64,000 nt of DNA, from contig JAZOTD010000007.1 in NCBI GenBank assembly GCA_045657465.1, forward strand, positions 1-64,000. The letters are read 5' to 3'. Below are positions 60,871 to 64,000 of this stretch, piece after piece. The position numbers were made by a program, and so were the translations under genes. The notes under the pieces were generated by a model. It was not told where the DNA came from and did not search any database. It worked only from the letters and a program-made list of their open reading frames with translations. This DNA is from RGIG1681 sp045657465 (GTDB lineage Bacteria > Bacillota > Clostridia > Christensenellales > UBA1242). Numbering within the stretch: position 1 is the first letter of the stretch; each line of letters opens with the position of its first letter.

Positions 60871-62259
60871 ATGGAACAAGAAAAATTAAAAAAGAATGAT
60901 GAGCTTGAAGTTGAAATTGTAAGGCTTGGTGCAAATGGCGAAGGCGTGGCAGTGCATAATGGCATTGTTATTTTTGTTCCGTTTGCTTTGGTTGGTGAAA
61001 GAGTTCTTGTTCATATAATCAATGACAAAAATTCATTTTTGATTGCAAAGATTATCAAGTTTTTAACAGTGAGTGAAGAAAGAGTTGTTCCACCATGCCC
61101 ATACTTTGAAAAGTGTGGTGGTTGCGACATTCAGCACATGCCATATCACATGCAACTTGCATTCAAAAAAGAAATGGTTAAAAATTCACTTGAAAAATAC
61201 GGAAAAATATACGCAGAAATTAATGATGTGGTTCCAAGTGACAAAGAATATCGCTACAGAAACAAGTTTGCATTTCCGGTTGTTGAAGAAGATGGTGTGC
61301 TAAAAATTGGCATGTATAGAAAAAATAGTCATGATGTTGTTAGCATTGAAGATTGCATGCTTCAAAGCGAAAATGTGAAAATGATAGTTTATCTTTTCAA
61401 AGAATTTATGCTTACAAACAAAATTTCAGCTTATGACGAACAAACCAAAACTGGAACAGTTAAACACATTGTGGTGCGTGAGCATGATGGTGCATTTATT
61501 TTAACTGTGGTTGTGGCAAATGAAATGTTTGAATATTTTGAGCCACTTATCGAAAAATTAAATATGCATTTTGAAAAGTTTGGAATTGTTAAAAATGTAA
61601 ATATTTTGCATAACAACGTAATTTTTGGCAATTTTGACCAACATATTTATGGAATTAGCGAACTTGATTTTCATGAATTTGGAATTGATTATTCAGTTAA
61701 CAATCGTTCATTCTTGCAAGTGAATGATTATGTGAAGAAAGAAATTTACCAAACCATTTTGTCGGTTATTTCAGGCGAAAAAAATGTTGTTGATGCATAT
61801 TCAGGTGCGGGTCTTCTCACTTCAATTATGGCTAAACATTGTGATCATGTGTGGGGCGTTGAAATTATTAAAGAAGCAACTGAAAATGCAAATAATTTAA
61901 AAAATAAAAACAATTTATACAATTTGACAAATATAAATGGAGATTGCGCAGACGTTATTCCTGCACTTGCAAAAGAACTTAATGGTGATTTTGTTGTCGT
62001 GGTTGACCCTCCAAGAAAAGGGCTTGACAAAAAGGTTGTTGATGCATTTTTAGAAAGCAAACCAAAACGAATTGTTTATTTGTCATGCAACCCAGCAACT
62101 CTTGCTAGAGACCTTGCAGATTTAAAGCAAGATTATGACATTGAATTTGTTCAGCCATATGACATGTTTCCACAAACAGCAAATGTTGAAACATTGGTAT
62201 GCTTAAATTTGTCAGAGAGCAAAGTTTATTCTATTAAAGATGAACAAATAGAAAATTAA
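60871..62259 (+). CDS. 23S rRNA (uracil-C5)-methyltransferase, RlmCD/RumA type
   Basis: 462 residues; ATG with AGGTGA. TRAM domain (10-65, LGANGEGVA), iron-sulfur cluster CPYFEKCGGC (C76, C82, C85, and a later Cys in SIEDCML), SAM motif VVDAYSGAGLLT, DPPRKG, and the catalytic YLSCNPATLARDL. Makes m5U in 23S rRNA or tRNA; RlmCD is the usual Firmicutes form. The small basic gene and miaA follow on the same strand. Confidence 0.94.
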   Translation: MEQEKLKKNDELEVEIVRLGANGEGVAVHNGIVIFVPFALVGERVLVHIINDKNSFLIAKIIKFLTVSEERVVPPCPYFEKCGGCDIQHMPYHMQLAFKKEMVKNSLEKYGKIYAEINDVVPSDKEYRYRNKFAFPVVEEDGVLKIGMYRKNSHDVVSIEDCMLQSENVKMIVYLFKEFMLTNKISAYDEQTKTGTVKHIVVREHDGAFILTVVVANEMFEYFEPLIEKLNMHFEKFGIVKNVNILHNNVIFGNFDQHIYGISELDFHEFGIDYSVNNRSFLQVNDYVKKEIYQTILSVISGEKNVVDAYSGAGLLTSIMAKHCDHVWGVEIIKEATENANNLKNKNNLYNLTNINGDCADVIPALAKELNGDFVVVVDPPRKGLDKKVVDAFLESKPKRIVYLSCNPATLARDLADLKQDYDIEFVQPYDMFPQTANVETLVCLNLSESKVYSIKDEQIEN

Positions 62260-62271
62260 TAAGAGAAAATA

Positions 62272-62421
62272 ATGGAAAAAGAAGAAATTAAAAAAACGCA
62301 AAAAGTAGAAAAAAAAGACGCGAAAAACAAGAAAAAAGTTAAAAAACTAAGCGAAAGGTCAAAATATTTTGATTTTTATGATGATGTAAAGGCGGGTTGC
62401 CACAAAGTTATAGATTGGTAA
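62272..62421 (+). CDS. Small basic protein, unknown
   Basis: 49 residues; ATG at 62272 with AAGAGA. The first 30 residues are mostly Lys and Glu (KTQKVEKKDAKNKKKVKK); the end is less simple: SKYFDFYDDVKAGCHKVIDW. It lies 12 bases after the rRNA methyltransferase and 24 before miaA, in the same direction, so it is probably translated. It could bind RNA or be an accessory to its neighbours; no family known. Confidence 0.55.
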   Translation: MEKEEIKKTQKVEKKDAKNKKKVKKLSERSKYFDFYDDVKAGCHKVIDW

Positions 62422-62445
62422 AATAAAAAAATAAAGAGAAAAAAT

Positions 62446-63318
62446 ATGGAAAAATTAATTACGGTTATTGGGCTTACGTCTTCTGGCAAGAGTTCACTCG
62501 GCATTGAGCTTGCAAAAAAGTTTAATGGTGAAATTATTTCGGCTGATTCTAGGCAGGTTTATTCGGGGCTTGACTGGTGTTCTGGAAAAGTGACAAAAGA
62601 AGAACAAGCAGAAGTTAAGCACCACTTGATTGATATTGCAACACTGGGCGAGCAATTCACATTGTTTGAGTTTCAATCAAAAGCATATGATGCGATTGAT
62701 GACATTATTGCTCGAAAAAAAACACCATTTTTGGTTGGTGGCACAGGGCTTTATTCAAGGTCTGTTGTTGAAGGTTATAGGCTCACAGCTGACAAACCAA
62801 ACGAAGAATTAAGAAGAAGCCTTGAAGGGTTGTCTCGTGAAGAGCTTCTCAAAATGTGTGAAGAGAAACACATTGAGATTTTGGGGGAGATAACAAACAG
62901 AAGACTTGTTAGGGCGATTGAAACCGCTATGCATGAAAAACTTCCAAACGAGCCACGTTATGAAGTTTTGCAAATTGGTGTGCATTGGCCACGAGAAGAA
63001 ATTTATGAAAGAATCAGGCTTAGACTTGAAATGAGAATGCCACATATGATCGAAGAAATTAAAGGCTTGCTTAATCGTGGCGAGAGTGAAGAGTTTTTGA
63101 AAAGTTTGGGCTTAGAAGCAAAATTTGTAATCGCTTATTTAAATGGCGAGTTTGAAACATATGAAGAATTCTTTGAAGAACTTTTCAAAGAAGAACGACA
63201 TTTTGCAAAAAGACAACAAACGTGGTATGGCAAAGAAAAAAACGTGGTTTGGCTTGATGCAAAAGACAATCTTTTTGAAAATGCAGAAAAACTTGTTCGT
63301 GAGTTTTTGTCAAAATAG
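62446..63318 (+). CDS. miaA: tRNA dimethylallyltransferase MiaA
   Basis: 290 residues, slightly short for the family. P-loop GLTSSGKSSLG (usual form GPTASGKS), ISADSRQVYSGLDWCSGKV, HHLIDI, VGGTGLYSRSV and the tail KRQQTWYGKEKNVVWLD. Adds the dimethylallyl group to A37 of tRNAs reading U-initial codons. The ribosome site is weak (AAGAG). Third gene after the rRNA methyltransferase. Confidence 0.96.
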   Translation: MEKLITVIGLTSSGKSSLGIELAKKFNGEIISADSRQVYSGLDWCSGKVTKEEQAEVKHHLIDIATLGEQFTLFEFQSKAYDAIDDIIARKKTPFLVGGTGLYSRSVVEGYRLTADKPNEELRRSLEGLSREELLKMCEEKHIEILGEITNRRLVRAIETAMHEKLPNEPRYEVLQIGVHWPREEIYERIRLRLEMRMPHMIEEIKGLLNRGESEEFLKSLGLEAKFVIAYLNGEFETYEEFFEELFKEERHFAKRQQTWYGKEKNVVWLDAKDNLFENAEKLVREFLSK

Positions 63319-63327
63319 AATTTTGTT

Positions 63328-63355
63328 TTGAAAAAACAAACGTCGAGTGTATAAT
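63328..63355 (+). promoter_or_regulatory. Promoter of hisS
   Basis: TTGAAA (63328-63333), 16 bases, TATAAT (63350-63355), about 30 bases before the ATG. Confidence 0.6.
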
Positions 63356-63385
63356 AAAATTATTATAAAAAAGGACGGCGAGATT

Positions 63386-64000
63386 ATGAAACTTACAACA
63401 ACTCCAGTTAGGGGAACAGTTGATTATCTTCCAAATGAGATGGAAGTTAAGTCTTATGCTGAAAAAATTATTTTAGAAACATATAAACAAAATGGTTTTT
63501 TGCAAATTAAAACCCCTATTTTAGAAAATATTGAACTGCTCACCAATGGCGATTCTGGTGACAATCAAAAACTTATGTTTAAAACAATCAAGCGTGGCGA
63601 CAAGCTTGATTTGTCAAAACCAAATTTAACTGAAAACGACATTGTTGAAGAAGGTTTGAGATATGACCTTACAGTTCCACTAGTTAGATTTTTTGCTAAC
63701 AACAAAGAAAAATTGCCAGCACCATTTAAGGCGATTCAAATTGATGAGTCGTTCAGGGCTGAGCGTCCACAACGTGGCAGAATCCGTCAATTCACACAAT
63801 GCGACATTGATATTTTAGGAGACAGCTCTCCGCTTTGTGAAGTTGAACTTTTGTATGCATATATGTGTTCATACAAAAAACTTGGGTTTAACAAGCTCAC
63901 TTTTAAAATTAATGACAGACGTGTGCTCAATGGGCTTATTGTTGGCGTTGGCATTGCAGAAGAACAAATCACAGACGTGTGCATCAGTCTTGACAAATTA
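63386..64000 (+). CDS. hisS: Histidyl-tRNA synthetase, N-terminal part (partial)
   Basis: 205 residues to the window edge; ATG at 63386 with AAGGA. Begins TPVRGTVDYLPNEM; class II motif 2 FRAERPQRGRIRQFTQCDIDI and LRYDLTVPLVRF are those of HisRS. The acceptor-binding insert KRGDKLDLSKPNLTEND is normal. The paralogue HisZ usually lacks some of these; the full motif 2 favours a true synthetase. Confidence 0.93.
   Translation, partial: MKLTTTPVRGTVDYLPNEMEVKSYAEKIILETYKQNGFLQIKTPILENIELLTNGDSGDNQKLMFKTIKRGDKLDLSKPNLTENDIVEEGLRYDLTVPLVRFFANNKEKLPAPFKAIQIDESFRAERPQRGRIRQFTQCDIDILGDSSPLCEVELLYAYMCSYKKLGFNKLTFKINDRRVLNGLIVGVGIAEEQITDVCISLDKL

Noticed and set aside
60775..60879. N-terminal extension of the radical SAM protein
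   Set aside because: It would cross a perfect TTGACA/TATAAT promoter and the start of the divergent gene; family alignment begins at MENLCNICPRNC.
1..64000. UGA reassigned to Trp or Gly
   Set aside because: All recognised proteins are full length under the standard code and use TGG for Trp; absence of TGA stops alone does not prove reassignment.

Overview
The window is a very AT-rich, gene-dense chromosomal segment of a low-GC monoderm anaerobe of the Clostridia/Firmicutes type. The evidence is the chromosome-start gene set (dnaA, dnaN, recF, gyrB, gyrA, rpmH, rnpA, yidD, yidC, jag, mnmE, mnmG), a DnaB/DnaI-type primosome pair, KtrAB, a DegV protein, AGGAG ribosome sites, and an anaerobe oxygen-defence operon (flavodiiron protein, rubredoxin, superoxide reductase). 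I cannot name the species. No insertion sequence, prophage or CRISPR array is visible. Of the 62 genes whose stop codon lies in the window I count 56 TAA, 6 TAG and no TGA.

Layout. 1-779 is the 3' end of rpoC. 0.97-9.8 kb is accessory: a methyltransferase-like protein, an MFS-HAD pair, a Nudix enzyme, two tandem DUF11 proteins, a few unknowns, tRNA-Ser(GCU) and an S51/GATase1-like protein. 9.9-12.6 kb is a two-gene operon: an HTH-SDR fusion with a degenerate SDR active site, and an SDR fused to a C-terminal domain faintly like isocyanide synthases. 12.9-19 kb holds ktrB-ktrA, then HIT and Nudix genes bounded by a 19-bp copy of the ktrA 3' end, another Nudix gene, a GNAT and a long protein with an HELRH zinc motif. 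19.1-28 kb holds an SDR/HIT pair, the oxygen-defence operon, a MarR-DegV operon with two palindromic operators, HD and Nudix genes, two small membrane proteins and an ABC exporter.

28.2-38.2 kb is a block read leftward: mnmE-GNAT-mnmG, rpmH-rnpA-yidD-yidC-jag and dnaA-dnaN-membrane protein. recF reads rightward from the dnaA-recF gap, the most plausible origin although I see no consensus DnaA box there. gyrB-gyrA lies further right and is flanked on both sides by leftward genes for large charged or helical unknown proteins. Each of these blocks contains a long protein followed at once by a small protein, and the two small proteins are clearly paralogous, so this looks like a duplicated, undescribed module. 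50.9-58.1 kb has the primosome pair (a DnaB-like protein with four tandem DnaD-like modules, and DnaI) and sbcDC. 58.2-64 kb has a GT8 glycosyltransferase, a LOG-family protein, a PflX-like radical SAM protein, an RlmCD-type rRNA methyltransferase, a 49-residue basic protein, miaA and the 5' part of hisS.

Expression signals. Most genes have AGGAG sites and many transcripts end in perfect hairpins, often shared by convergent genes. Several genes (mnmE, the radical SAM gene, ktrB, a small membrane protein, possibly the ABC exporter) instead have a -10 box only 6-8 nt before the ATG and no Shine-Dalgarno sequence, which suggests leaderless mRNAs.
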